This document shows positions 1 through 12,452 of a stretch of DNA of 64,000 nt, piece by piece. How positions within the stretch are numbered: position 1 is the first letter of the stretch; each line of letters opens with the position of its first letter. The translations under genes and the position numbers were made by a program. Source of the stretch: Actinomadura coerulea (GTDB lineage: Bacteria > Actinomycetota > Actinomycetes > Streptosporangiales > Streptosporangiaceae); assembly GCF_014208105.1 (NCBI RefSeq), contig NZ_JACHMQ010000001.1:7502001-7566000 (forward strand), given 5' to 3'. The notes under the pieces are model-generated. The model ran no database searches. It was not told the DNA's origin and saw nothing but the letters and a program-made list of their open reading frames with translations.

Positions 1-247
1 TGCGCAGGTCGCCGAGGTGCCAGGCGTCGAGGTCGGGCCGCTCGCAGGTGTAGGCGCGCAGCTCCGGGGACTCAAGGTCGACCCCCGTGACGTCGCGCTC
101 GCGGTCGCCGAGGTCCAGCCCCGTCCCCCAGCCGCAGCCCGCTTCGAGGACGTGGATCCGCTGCAGGGGCTTCTCTAGGGCGTACTGGCGGGCGCGTTCT
201 GAGAAGAGATCGCCGCCGTTGACCGGCGACGTACGCAGATCGGTCAC
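1..247 (-). CDS. class I SAM-dependent methyltransferase, N-terminal part (cut by window edge)
   Basis: The first 82 codons are in the window and the rest lies off the left edge. The translation carries a SAM-binding motif I (LEAGCGWGTG, residues about 35-44) followed by an acidic strand end (VTGVDL), the usual start of a Rossmann-fold methyltransferase that binds S-adenosylmethionine. The substrate cannot be told from this fragment. GTG at 247 is chosen because motif I then sits about 35 residues in; the frame stays open upstream and the ribosome site (GAG) is weak, so the start is uncertain. It is divergent from mfd. Confidence 0.7.
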   Translation of the reverse strand, partial: MTDLRTSPVNGGDLFSERARQYALEKPLQRIHVLEAGCGWGTGLDLGDRERDVTGVDLESPELRAYTCERPDLDAWHLGDLR

Positions 248-504
248 AATCTCGCAGCGTAATCGCTTGGCTGCGCTCCGTCCGCTATTTGCCCTTCCTT
301 GGCGACGGCCGTGTCGCCGTCCGTGCCGGTCGGGGCGCGGACGGCGAGCCGCGGCCCCGCAAGGGCGGCCCCGGCGCCGCCTGAACGAGCGCCGCCGGGG
401 GCGCGTACGCTGGTACGCGGTACCGGGTCCGGCAGGATTCCGGCTTTTCGGGCTGCCCTGCCTCGGGGTGATCGGCCAAAACGCGGGCGAATATCGGGCG
501 AATA
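248..504. other. intergenic region between divergent methyltransferase and mfd
   Basis: About 257 bases without a convincing gene. It ends with a 9-base direct repeat GGGCGAATA (485-493 and 496-504) directly before the mfd start codon, and carries the related GTAC-rich stretch around 409-423. It should hold the promoters of both flanking genes, but no clear -35/-10 pair was found. Confidence 0.4.
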
Positions 505-4083
<3,579 letters not shown>

Positions 4084-4122
4084 GCTGGCGCCGCCCCGAT
4101 CGAGCGACGAGACGAGGAATCC

Positions 4123-4779
4123 GTGCCTGGTAAGTCCGTGAAGGCGGCGGTGGCGGCCGTGCTGGCGGCCGCCGCGCTGGCCGGCTGCGGCGGCTCCCCG
4201 AAGGTCGGCACCGCCGCACTCGTCGGCGACGACCGCATCACCGTCACCACCCTCAGCCAGACCGTCCGCGACTGGCGCGTGCAGTTCCGCTCGGACCCGG
4301 CGGCCAACGAGCTGCGCGCGAACCCCGCGAACCCGGCGCCGCAGGTCGCGGGCGACTCCGAGTCCGACCTGCAGGGCGCGCTCACCCTGCTGATCAACTT
4401 CCGGGTCGCCGACCAGGTGGCGCGCCGGGCGGGGGTCGAGGTGACCGGAGGGCAGGTCGACGGCGCCCTCCAGGCCCTGGACCACCAGGGCGGGGCCCAG
4501 TCGATCACCCTGGCGAGCGGGCTGCCCCGCGCCCACTCCCGCGACCTGGCCCGGCTGGTGGCGACGCAGCTGGCGGTCATGCAGCGGTTCGGCGCCGACC
4601 TGAACAACCGGCTGAACCCGGCGACCGAGCAGGCCGGCCGGCAGTGGAACGAGCTGTTCCAGCGCACCGCCGCCGGCATGCACATCAAGGTCAACCCGCG
4701 CTACGGGCACTACGACCCCGCCAAGTTCGAGGTCGCCCCGATCGTCTACCGGCTGTCCAGCCCCGATTCGGGTATCTGA
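4123..4779 (+). CDS. SurA N-terminal domain-like lipoprotein
   Basis: A 218-residue exported lipoprotein. Residues 1-22 form a short basic N-terminus, a hydrophobic stretch and a lipobox ending ALAGC, with lipidation expected at C22. The remainder is a single helical domain resembling the N-terminal domain of SurA/PrsA-type foldases, but no parvulin isomerase domain follows, so catalytic isomerase activity is unlikely. It begins 39 bases after mfd and ends 5 bases before mazG, so co-transcription is likely. Role inferred: chaperone-like help for secreted proteins. GTG start chosen because it gives an intact signal peptide. Confidence 0.75.
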   Translation: MPGKSVKAAVAAVLAAAALAGCGGSPKVGTAALVGDDRITVTTLSQTVRDWRVQFRSDPAANELRANPANPAPQVAGDSESDLQGALTLLINFRVADQVARRAGVEVTGGQVDGALQALDHQGGAQSITLASGLPRAHSRDLARLVATQLAVMQRFGADLNNRLNPATEQAGRQWNELFQRTAAGMHIKVNPRYGHYDPAKFEVAPIVYRLSSPDSGI

Positions 4780-4784
4780 GGCCC

Positions 4785-5765
4785 ATGAGCCTCACCCTGC
4801 TGGCGACCACGCACCGGGTCGCGCCGGGCCTGCTGACGTGGCGGGCCTGGGACGCGCTCCGGTCGGCCGACGCCGTCCGCCTCCGGGACGGGCACCCGCT
4901 GCTGCCCGCGCTCCTCGACGCCGGCGTCGTCCCGGACCTCGTCGAGGAGCCCGACCCTGCCCTCCTGGTGGCCGACGCCCGGCGCGCGGACGTGCTGTGG
5001 GTGGCCGCGCCCGAGGGCGACGAGGCGCTGATGCGCGGGATCGGGGCCCTGGTCGTCGACGACCCGCTGGACGTCGAGGTGCTGCACGGCTCCTACGACC
5101 TGCCCGGCGCGCGGCTGCTCGACCTGGTGTCGGTGATGGAGACGCTGCGCCGCGAATGCCCCTGGGACCGCAAGCAGACGCACACCACCCTCGTCCCGTA
5201 CCTGCTGGAGGAGGCCTACGAGGTCCTCGACACCGTCCAGGCCGGCGACTACGGCGCGCTCCGCGAGGAGCTGGGCGACGTGCTGATGCAGGTGGCGTTC
5301 CACTCGGTGGTGGCCGCCGAGCGCGACGACGGGACCGCGTTCACGATCGACGACGTGGCGGGCGCGATCGTCGACAAGCTCGTCCGGCGGCACCCGCACG
5401 TGTTCGGGGACGTCACGGTCTCCGGCGCCGACGAGGTCAACGCCAACTGGGAGCAGATCAAGGCGGCCGAGCGCGCGGAGAAGAGCGGCGCGGAGGCCTC
5501 GGCGCTCGACGGCGTGCCGATGGGCCAGCCCGCGCTGTCGCTGGCCGCGCAGTTGCAGCGCCGCGCCGCGCGCATGGACGCCCCGTCCGGCCTGGCCGAC
5601 GGGGTGGCGGAGGAGGCCGCGGCCGAGCTGGGCGGACGGCTGTTCGCGCTGGTCCGGGAGGCGACTGAGCGAGGCGTGGACGCGGAGTCGGAATTGCGCG
5701 CCGTTTCCCGGGTATTCCGGGACCGTGTCCGAGCGTGGGAGCGGCGCGAGCGGCGCGACGCCTGA
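4785..5765 (+). CDS. mazG: nucleoside triphosphate pyrophosphohydrolase MazG
   Basis: MazG hydrolyses (d)NTPs to monophosphate and pyrophosphate, clearing damaged or excess nucleotides. The product has 326 residues, about the size of mycobacterial MazG. The first ~110 residues are the degenerate N-terminal extension typical of actinobacterial members. The catalytic helices follow: RRECPWDRKQTH near 124, then EEAYEVLDT and EELGDVLMQ, which supply the Mg-binding acidic residues. The start ATG is 5 bases after the lipoprotein stop, so translation may be coupled to the upstream gene. Confidence 0.93.
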   Translation: MSLTLLATTHRVAPGLLTWRAWDALRSADAVRLRDGHPLLPALLDAGVVPDLVEEPDPALLVADARRADVLWVAAPEGDEALMRGIGALVVDDPLDVEVLHGSYDLPGARLLDLVSVMETLRRECPWDRKQTHTTLVPYLLEEAYEVLDTVQAGDYGALREELGDVLMQVAFHSVVAAERDDGTAFTIDDVAGAIVDKLVRRHPHVFGDVTVSGADEVNANWEQIKAAERAEKSGAEASALDGVPMGQPALSLAAQLQRRAARMDAPSGLADGVAEEAAAELGGRLFALVREATERGVDAESELRAVSRVFRDRVRAWERRERRDA

Positions 5766-5823
5766 ATCGGGGGATAACGGGCGGAACCTCACCGATGGGG
5801 TGGTCCGCTCGGGAAGGCGCGTC

Positions 5824-5829
5824 TACTCT
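5824..5829 (+). promoter_or_regulatory. -10 box of a probable leaderless promoter
   Basis: TACTCT lies six bases before the GTG at 5836, so a transcript starting about seven bases downstream would begin at the start codon. The same arrangement recurs at several other genes here. No strong -35 was identified. Confidence 0.45.
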
Positions 5830-5835
5830 GAGCCC

Positions 5836-8289
5836 GTGCCGACCGAGGCCGGAAGTGAAGCGGGGGATCCCGGGACGGGAGCCCCCGCCGCGCGGCGCCG
5901 CCGCCCGCGCCGCCTGCTGACCCCGTCCACGACCCGTGCCGAGAAGGTCCGCGCCGTGCGCGGGCTCGGCGCCTTCGGCGGCCTGGCCGGCCTGCTCGTC
6001 GCGCTCATGCTGCTGCCGACCGCGTGCACCGCGGGCGTCGGCGCCCGCGACGCCGCCGGCTGGTTCGAGTCCGAGCCGGACGGGCTGTCGACCTCCGGCG
6101 TCCCGCAGCGCTCGAAGATCCTCGCCGCGAACGGCTCCACCCTCGCCACGTTCTTCTACCAGAACCGCGTCGACGTCCCGTTCAACAAAATCGCCCCGGT
6201 GTTGCGCCAGGCGGTGCTGGCGATCGAGGACAGCCGCTTCTACGAGCACGGCGCCATCGACGCGCAGGGCACCCTGCGGGCGCTCGCCAGCAACCTCAGC
6301 AGCGGCCAGGTGACGCAGGGCGGCTCCGGGATCACCCAGCAGTACGTGAAGAACCTGCTGCTCACCCAGGCCGACACCGACGCCGAGCGGCAGGAGGCCC
6401 GGGAGGTCTCGGCCGCCCGCAAGATCCGCGAGCTGAAGTACGCGGTGGCGCTGGAGAAGCGGTTCACCAAGGACGAGATCCTGCGCCGCTACCTCAACAT
6501 CGCCTACTACGGCGACGGCGCCTACGGCGTCGAGGCGGCGTCGCGGCACTACTTCTCCAAGCACGCCTCCGAGCTGACGCTGCCCGAGGCGGCGCTGCTC
6601 GCCGGCGTCGTCCGCTACCCCTACGCCTACGACCCGATCCGGCATCCCGGCGCGGCCCGGGAGCGCCGCGACACCGTGCTGACCCGGATGGCCGAGCTCG
6701 GCTGGCTCGATCCGGCCAAGGCGGCCGCGGCCAAGCGGGCGCCCGTCAGGCTGGACGTCGACAACGTGCGCAGCGGCTGCGTCACCAGCGACGCCCCGTT
6801 CTTCTGCGACTACGTCCAGCGGGAGATCCTCACCGACCCGGTGTTCGGCAGGACGGCCGAGGACCGCGAGAAGCTGCTCAAGCGCGGCGGGCTGACGATC
6901 CGCACCACCCTGGACCGGCGCGCCCAGAAGGCCGCGCAGCGCGCCGTCGACCGGCACGTCCCGCCGAAGAACTCCGCGCACAAGGCCGCCGCCGAGGCGA
7001 TGGTGCAGCCGGGCACCGGCGAGATCAAGGCGATGGTCGTGGACCGCGAGCTCGGCCCCGACCGGGACCGCGGCAGGACGTGGATCAACTTCGCCGCCGA
7101 CGCCAGCCACGGCTCCAGCATCGGCATGCAGGCCGGGTCAACGTTCAAGGCGTTCACGCTGGCCGCGGCGCTCGACGAGGGCATGCCGTTCGGGACCCGG
7201 ATGATGGCGCCGCGCGCCTACACGCCCGTCGGCTACCGCAACTGCGACGGGGACCGCGTCGGCGACCCGTCCGCCTCCCTGCGCAACTCGGCCGACGGCG
7301 AGGGTGGCAAGCAGTTCAGCCTCGTCACCGGGACGCACCACTCCGTCAACACCTTCTTCCTCGCTCTGGAGAAGAGGGTCGGCCTCTGCGACACCGTCAA
7401 GATGGCCGAACGGCTCGGGATGAAGCAGGCGAACGGCAAGCCGCTGGAGCAGTACCCCTCGTTCACGCTGGGCTTCAACCCCGTCTCCCCGCTGCGGCTC
7501 GCGGCGGCCTACGCGGCCTTCGGGGCCCGCGGCCGCTACTGCGAGCCGATCGCGATCCGGGAGATCCGCGCCGCGTCCGGGAAGAGGCTGAAGGTGCCGG
7601 GGCGGCACTGCGAGCGGGCGATGGACGAGGGCGTCGCGGACGCCGTCAACCACGTCCTGCGCGGCGTCCTGACCAAGGGCACCGCGCGCGGCATGGGCCT
7701 CGGACGCGACGCCGCCGGCAAGACCGGGACCGTCGACAACTTCTCGGCCGCCTGGTTCGCCGGGTACACCCCGGACCTGGCGGCGGCCGTGTGGGTCGGC
7801 GACCCTCGCGGCGGCTACAAGCACCCGATGGAGAACCTGTGCATGGACGGCCGGTGCTACGGCTCGGTGTTCGGAGCGACGATTCCGGCGCCGATCTGGC
7901 GGCAGAGCATGCTCGGAGCGCTGTCGCACACCGATCCGGGCTCGTTCCACCGGCCGCCGTCGCGCTACTTCAGCCGGGGCTCCGGTGAGGACCGGGCGAG
8001 GGTGCCCGACGTGCGCGGCATGAAGCCGGGCGAGGCCGTCGCCCGGCTCCGCGCCGCGGGCTTCAGGGCCCGCATCGGCGCGCCGGTGGGGTCGCGCCGG
8101 TTCCCGAAGGGGACCGTCGCCGGCATGTCGCCCTCGTCGGCCGAACCCGGCGGCACCATCACGCTGCACCTCAGCAAGGGCGCCGGGCGCGAGCCCGGCG
8201 GGCGGCGGCGCGGCGGCGGCCCGCCCACCCTCCCGCCCGCCGCACCCACCCCGGAACCGGGCGGACCGCAGCAGCAGGCCCCGGCGTGA
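5836..8289 (+). CDS. bifunctional class A penicillin-binding protein with PASTA domain
   Basis: Polymerises and cross-links peptidoglycan at the outer face of the membrane. After a basic cytoplasmic tail and one membrane segment (about residues 45-70) comes the glycosyltransferase 51 domain with EDSRFYEHG near 131 and GGSGITQQ. The transpeptidase domain has all three motifs: SxxK in AGSTFK near 434, SxN in SVNTF near 504 and KTG in GKTGT near 629. One PASTA domain (about 723-785) and a Pro-rich tail end the 817 residues. An earlier in-frame GTG at 5725 would overlap mazG; GTG 5836 is preferred for the -10 box beside it. Confidence 0.93.
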   Translation: MPTEAGSEAGDPGTGAPAARRRRPRRLLTPSTTRAEKVRAVRGLGAFGGLAGLLVALMLLPTACTAGVGARDAAGWFESEPDGLSTSGVPQRSKILAANGSTLATFFYQNRVDVPFNKIAPVLRQAVLAIEDSRFYEHGAIDAQGTLRALASNLSSGQVTQGGSGITQQYVKNLLLTQADTDAERQEAREVSAARKIRELKYAVALEKRFTKDEILRRYLNIAYYGDGAYGVEAASRHYFSKHASELTLPEAALLAGVVRYPYAYDPIRHPGAARERRDTVLTRMAELGWLDPAKAAAAKRAPVRLDVDNVRSGCVTSDAPFFCDYVQREILTDPVFGRTAEDREKLLKRGGLTIRTTLDRRAQKAAQRAVDRHVPPKNSAHKAAAEAMVQPGTGEIKAMVVDRELGPDRDRGRTWINFAADASHGSSIGMQAGSTFKAFTLAAALDEGMPFGTRMMAPRAYTPVGYRNCDGDRVGDPSASLRNSADGEGGKQFSLVTGTHHSVNTFFLALEKRVGLCDTVKMAERLGMKQANGKPLEQYPSFTLGFNPVSPLRLAAAYAAFGARGRYCEPIAIREIRAASGKRLKVPGRHCERAMDEGVADAVNHVLRGVLTKGTARGMGLGRDAAGKTGTVDNFSAAWFAGYTPDLAAAVWVGDPRGGYKHPMENLCMDGRCYGSVFGATIPAPIWRQSMLGALSHTDPGSFHRPPSRYFSRGSGEDRARVPDVRGMKPGEAVARLRAAGFRARIGAPVGSRRFPKGTVAGMSPSSAEPGGTITLHLSKGAGREPGGRRRGGGPPTLPPAAPTPEPGGPQQQAPA

Positions 8290-8391
8290 CCTGCGCCGAC
8301 GTGTGATCGTCCGGCCGCGGGGTAGATCGAGACGGGAAGATCGACAGCGGGACGCGACACCCGCGCTGATCCGTTTCGGGGGACGATCGTC

Positions 8392-9336
8392 ATGCGAGCC
8401 ATCGCCGTGTCGGAGTACGGCGCCACGCCGGCGCTCATGAACCTGCCGCGTCCGGAGCCGGGGCCCGGCGAGATCCTGGTGCGGGTGATCGCCGCCGGGC
8501 TGAACCCGCTGGACTGGAAGATCGCCGAGGGCATGCTCAAGGACTCCGTCGACGTGCCGTTCCCGCTGGTCCTCGGCCGGGACGGCGCGGGCGTCGTGGA
8601 GGAGGCCGGCGAGGGCGTGACCCGGCTGCGGCACGGCGAGCAGGTCTACGGGGCCTTCGCCATGGTGGAGCGCGGGCTCGGCAGCTACGCCGAGTACGCC
8701 CTCGTCCGCGAGGACGGCCCGGTCGCGCGGATGCCGCAGGGGATGATCTACACGCAGGCGGCGGCGGTGCCGACCGCGAGCGCGACCGCGCTCGCCATGG
8801 TCGACCAGGCGCGGATCGACACCGGCCAGACCGTCCTCGTGGTGGGCGCGACCGGCGGCGTCGGTCAGGGCGCGGTCCAGCTCGCCTCCCGCGCGGGCGC
8901 CAAGGTCATCGCGACCGCGCGCGACGACATGGCGGGCACGATGCGGCGCCTCGGCGCGGACGAGACCGTCGACCACTCCGCGGGCGACCTCAACCGGCAG
9001 GTGCTCGCCGTCCACTCCGACGGGATCGACGCCGTCCTCGACACGGCGAGCGACACCCGGTCGGCCGAGCACCTCGCCCAGCTGCTGCGGCCCGGCGGCA
9101 CCTACATCTCCACCACCTGGTCGGTGAACCCCGACGCCCTGGAGGCCAGGGGGCTGCGCGGCGTCAACTTCCAGACGCAGCCGTCCGCCGAGCTGCTGGA
9201 ACGCCTCTCCGACCTGATCGACGCGGGCGCGCTGCGCGTCCGGGTCGAGCGGGAGGTACCGCTGGAGCGGGCGGCCGACGCCCTGGCCGACAACCGGCTG
9301 GGCGGCGCGCGCGGCAAGACCGTCCTGCGGATCTGA
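8392..9336 (+). CDS. NADP-dependent zinc-independent alcohol dehydrogenase/quinone oxidoreductase
   Basis: A 314-residue medium-chain dehydrogenase/reductase. The N-terminal GroES-like fold includes LNPLDWKIAEG and GRDGAGVVEEAG. The Rossmann fold has the nucleotide motif GATGGVGQGAVQLA near residue 150. Zinc-ligand cysteines are absent, which fits the quinone oxidoreductase branch that reduces quinones or enones with NADPH. The natural substrate is unknown. A GGGGGA ribosome site lies about 6 bases before the ATG, inside the palindrome GACGATCGTC. It appears monocistronic or first in a small plus-strand set. Confidence 0.85.
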   Translation: MRAIAVSEYGATPALMNLPRPEPGPGEILVRVIAAGLNPLDWKIAEGMLKDSVDVPFPLVLGRDGAGVVEEAGEGVTRLRHGEQVYGAFAMVERGLGSYAEYALVREDGPVARMPQGMIYTQAAAVPTASATALAMVDQARIDTGQTVLVVGATGGVGQGAVQLASRAGAKVIATARDDMAGTMRRLGADETVDHSAGDLNRQVLAVHSDGIDAVLDTASDTRSAEHLAQLLRPGGTYISTTWSVNPDALEARGLRGVNFQTQPSAELLERLSDLIDAGALRVRVEREVPLERAADALADNRLGGARGKTVLRI

Positions 9337-9400
9337 CACCGCCCCCGAGGTGAGGACGGCGCCGGCGCGGGCATGCAGAGCCGGACGGAGGAGGAGGCCG

Positions 9401-9619
9401 ATGAACCAGAGTGAGACCGAAGACGACCGGCGCGCCCGGCTCCGCGACATCGAGGATTCGCTGAAGCGGCTGCGCGCGGACCTTCCCGAACCGTCCGGCG
9501 ACCCCACGGACATGGTGGACTCCGGCCAGTACCTCGCCCAGCGCGAGGAGCTGCAGGGGCAGATCGACCTGCTGGAGACCGAGCGCGAGCGGCTGCGCGC
9601 CGACCTCGGGATGACCTGA
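9401..9619 (+). CDS. small charged coiled-coil protein, function unknown
   Basis: A 72-residue acidic and basic protein without membrane segment. Two helical stretches with heptad-like leucines (RRARLRDIEDSLKRLRADL and the C-terminal REELQGQIDLLETERERLR) predict a short coiled coil. ATG 9401 is chosen because a very strong ribosome site, GGAGGAGG, lies directly upstream; longer versions lack one. It follows the oxidoreductase by 64 bases and is closed by a hairpin terminator. No function can be assigned. Confidence 0.7.
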   Translation: MNQSETEDDRRARLRDIEDSLKRLRADLPEPSGDPTDMVDSGQYLAQREELQGQIDLLETERERLRADLGMT

Positions 9620-9626
9620 GCGCCCC

Positions 9627-9660
9627 GGGCGGCCGGGCCGGGAACAAAGCCCGGCCGCCC
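9627..9660 (+). terminator. hairpin between two small genes
   Basis: Perfect 12-base arms (GGGCGGCCGGGC / GCCCGGCCGCCC) enclose a 10-base loop. There is no T-run after it, as is common for actinomycete terminators. Confidence 0.7.
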
Positions 9661-9674
9661 CCGGTTCAGCGGGC

Positions 9675-10031
9675 ATGACCACCTACGAGGAGTTCGAGCG
9701 CGCGACGTTGTTCTTCGACGCCCGGGACTACGCGGGCGCGGCGCGCATGCTGGCCCCGATCGTCGCGGACGACCCGGGCAACCGCGCCGCGGTCGAGCTG
9801 CTCGGCCGCGCCTACTTCCACAGCGCCCAGCTCGGCCGCGCCGAGGAGACGCTCCGCCGCCTGGTCGAGCTCGACCCGGGCAACGGCTGGGCCTACGAGG
9901 CCCTGGCCCGCACCCTGGAGCGGCGGAGCCGGGCGGACGAGGCCCGCGCCTTCCGCAAGATCGCCCGCGCCATGGGCGTCGAGCCCTCCGAGGAGATCGA
10001 GGTCTCCGTGACCGCGGCCGACCTGGCCTGA
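9675..10031 (+). CDS. tetratricopeptide repeat protein
   Basis: A 118-residue soluble protein made of about three TPR helical pairs (for example AAVELLGRAYFHSAQLGRAE and GWAYEALARTLERRSRADEA). TPR arrays bind partner proteins; there is no enzymatic domain. It begins 55 bases after the previous small gene with a hairpin between, so it is probably transcribed separately. No strong ribosome site precedes the ATG. Conserved small TPR proteins of this size are common in actinomycetes, but this one's partner is unknown. Confidence 0.8.
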   Translation: MTTYEEFERATLFFDARDYAGAARMLAPIVADDPGNRAAVELLGRAYFHSAQLGRAEETLRRLVELDPGNGWAYEALARTLERRSRADEARAFRKIARAMGVEPSEEIEVSVTAADLA

Positions 10032-10070
10032 CGTCCCCGCCCCCGGAGGCGGCCGCCCCCTCGGGGGCGG

Positions 10071-11507
10071 CTACCCCGGGGAGTCGTCGAGGGGCAGGCG
10101 CAGGACGAAGCGGGCGCCGGGGACGCCGTCGATGCGGTCGGTGAGGATCAGCGACCCGTGGTGCGCCTCGGCGATGTCGCGGGAGATCGCCAGGCCGAGG
10201 CCGGTGCCGCCGGCGTCGCGGTGCCGGCCCTCGGCCAGCCGAGCGAACCGGTCGAAGACCCGCTCGCGGTCCTCCGGCGCGACGCCCGTGCCGTCGTCGA
10301 TCACCTCGACCACGGCGGTGGCGGGCGGCTCCGTCCGCATGATCACCGTCACCTCGTGCTCGGCGTGCCGGTCGGCGTTGTCGATCAGGTTGGTCAGCAG
10401 CCGCGCCAGGTCGCTGCGCCCGCCCCGCACCGTCACCGGGCCCTCCGCCAGCACCGTCACCTGGACGCGGCGCGGGCGGCGCAGCACCTCCTGGTCGGTG
10501 ATCTCGGTGAGGTCCACCCGTTCGAGGTGGGAGGCGGTGCGGTCGGCGTCGAGCCGGGCGAGCGCGAGCAGGTCGTCCACCACCGCCGACAGCCGCTCGG
10601 TGTTGACCAGGATGGCGCGCAGCGCGGCGGGGACGTCGGTGTCCTCGGGGGCCGACAGCGCCAGTTCCAGCTCCATGCGCAGCGCGGTGAGGGGGCTGCG
10701 CAGCTCGTGCGACACGTCGGAGACGAACGCGCGCTGCCGCGCGACCGCCTCCTCCAGGCGGTCCAGGGTGGCGTTCACGCTCTCGGCGAGCCGCCCCACC
10801 TCGTCGCGGCGGTGCGGCTCCGGCACGCGGCGCTCCAGGTCCGTGGCGGTGATCTCGTCCAGCTCGCGGCGGATCCCCTCGACCGGATGCAGGGCCCGGC
10901 TCACCGACAGCCACGTCCCGTAGCCGGCGAGCAGGGTGACGAAGGGGATGCCCAGGAGTATCAGCACCCCCGAGACGGGGCGCGGCAGGATCCCCGGCGC
11001 CGGGGCGAGCGAGTTGATGAACAGCGCGTCCGGTCCGAACCCCACCCGACGCTCGACGATCACGAAGCAGTGCCCGTCCGGCGCGTCGACGCCGCAGACG
11101 CGCCCGACACGGCGCTCCTCGAACGGCGCCGGCGGCGGGAACGAGACCCGGGGCCGGCCCCGCATCCGCGGGGTGGCCGCCACCACCTCGCCCCGCTGGT
11201 TCACCACCTGCTGAAGGCTGTCGGTGGTGGGGGAGATGTCGAAGGTCAGCTGCCCGGTCTCGATCGACGTCGCCGTCCGCCGGTTGTCGCGCGCCAGCGC
11301 CCGCACGAGGTCCTGGTAGGCGTCCTGGTTGAGCTGGATCAGCAGCACCGCGCTCAGTGCCGACGACAGCACGAAGGCGATCAGCGAGGCCGCCGCCGTC
11401 ACCCGGAACCGGATCTCCGGGTGGCGCAGCACGGCTCGCCAGATCCAGCCGCTCGGCGACGGCCGGCGGAGCCGGACGCCTATGACGACCTCCCGGGTGC
11501 GCTGCAC
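10071..11507 (-). CDS. membrane sensor histidine kinase without neighbouring response regulator
   Basis: A 478-residue two-component kinase. Two membrane segments (about residues 33-55 and 165-190) flank an extracytoplasmic sensor region. HAMP then HisKA follow, with the phospho-acceptor His in VSDVSHELRSPL near 266. The ATPase has the N box NLIDNADRH near 374, G1 DDGTGVAP near 407 and G2 GGTGLGLAIS. All catalytic motifs look intact. No response regulator lies on either side; the upstream minus-strand genes are an ABC importer ending 69 bases away. Its partner must be elsewhere or the kinase is an orphan. Confidence 0.93.
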   Translation of the reverse strand: MQRTREVVIGVRLRRPSPSGWIWRAVLRHPEIRFRVTAAASLIAFVLSSALSAVLLIQLNQDAYQDLVRALARDNRRTATSIETGQLTFDISPTTDSLQQVVNQRGEVVAATPRMRGRPRVSFPPPAPFEERRVGRVCGVDAPDGHCFVIVERRVGFGPDALFINSLAPAPGILPRPVSGVLILLGIPFVTLLAGYGTWLSVSRALHPVEGIRRELDEITATDLERRVPEPHRRDEVGRLAESVNATLDRLEEAVARQRAFVSDVSHELRSPLTALRMELELALSAPEDTDVPAALRAILVNTERLSAVVDDLLALARLDADRTASHLERVDLTEITDQEVLRRPRRVQVTVLAEGPVTVRGGRSDLARLLTNLIDNADRHAEHEVTVIMRTEPPATAVVEVIDDGTGVAPEDRERVFDRFARLAEGRHRDAGGTGLGLAISRDIAEAHHGSLILTDRIDGVPGARFVLRLPLDDSPG

Positions 11508-11576
11508 GTCAGATCAGTACCGGGAGTACCTACCTGCGTTGGGCGAACCCCATCCGGGTCGGCGGGTAAAAGATTC

Positions 11577-12452
11577 TCAGGACCCCTCGTCGACGCCCCA
11601 GCGGCGCCGGATCGCCCCGTCCACCAGGCCGAACAACTGGTCGATCACGATGCCGAGGATCAGGATCACCAGCATGTAGGAGATCATGTCGGCGGTGTTG
11701 TTCAGCTCCCTGGCCTGCGACAGCAGCACCCCGAGCGAGGTCGTGTCGCCGATGACGACCAGCAGCTCGCCCGCCATCAGGCTGCGCCACGCGAACGCCC
11801 AGCCCTGCTTCAGCCCCGCCACGAACGAGGGCAGGGAGGCAGGCATGATCAGGTGCCGGTACAGCGCGAGGCCGCGCAGGCCCATCACCTTCCCGGCGCG
11901 CAGCAGGATCGGCGGCGTGTAGTCGACGCCCGCGATCAGGCCGTTGGCGATCGACGGGGCCGCACCGAGGATCACCACGAACAGGATCGCGCTCTCGCTG
12001 AGCCGGAACAGCAGGATGGCGAGCGGGAACCAGGCGATCGACGGCATCGTCTGCAGGCCGGTGATCAGCGAGCCGAACGCCCGGCGCAGCACCCGGAACC
12101 GCGCCACCAGCGCGCCGACCACCACGCCGGCGGCCACGGCGAAGGCGAAGCCGACGACGGCCCGCCGCATCGTCAGGGCGACGGCGTCCCAGAACCGCCC
12201 CGAGGTGAGCTGGTCCCAGAACACCGGGAGCGTGTCCCGGGGACCGGGGAGCACCCACGGCTCCTTCCAGCCGCTCCACACGACCAGCTGCCACGCCGTG
12301 AGCGCGATCAGCACGGCCGCGACCATCGGCCACACCGCCGACCACGCCCGCTGGAGGAGCCTGGTGCGCGCGGTGCCGCCGAGCTCCAGCGCGTCCAGAC
12401 CCGCCAGCTCGCGGTCGAGCCGCCTCTCGCCCTTCACCGTGTCATGCGCCAT
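11577..12452 (-). CDS. ABC transporter permease, sulfonate/nitrate/taurine class
   Basis: A 291-residue inner-membrane permease with about six hydrophobic segments and the EAA loop (around GAAPSIANGLIAGVDYTPP) that contacts the ATPase. It belongs to the BPD_transp_1 family near SsuC/TauC/NrtB. It is the last gene of a three-gene importer; its ATG overlaps the end of the ATPase gene by 11 bases, pointing to translational coupling. Substrate inferred as an organosulfur or similar anion from the family; nitrate or a thiamine precursor cannot be excluded. Confidence 0.9.
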   Translation of the reverse strand: MAHDTVKGERRLDRELAGLDALELGGTARTRLLQRAWSAVWPMVAAVLIALTAWQLVVWSGWKEPWVLPGPRDTLPVFWDQLTSGRFWDAVALTMRRAVVGFAFAVAAGVVVGALVARFRVLRRAFGSLITGLQTMPSIAWFPLAILLFRLSESAILFVVILGAAPSIANGLIAGVDYTPPILLRAGKVMGLRGLALYRHLIMPASLPSFVAGLKQGWAFAWRSLMAGELLVVIGDTTSLGVLLSQARELNNTADMISYMLVILILGIVIDQLFGLVDGAIRRRWGVDEGS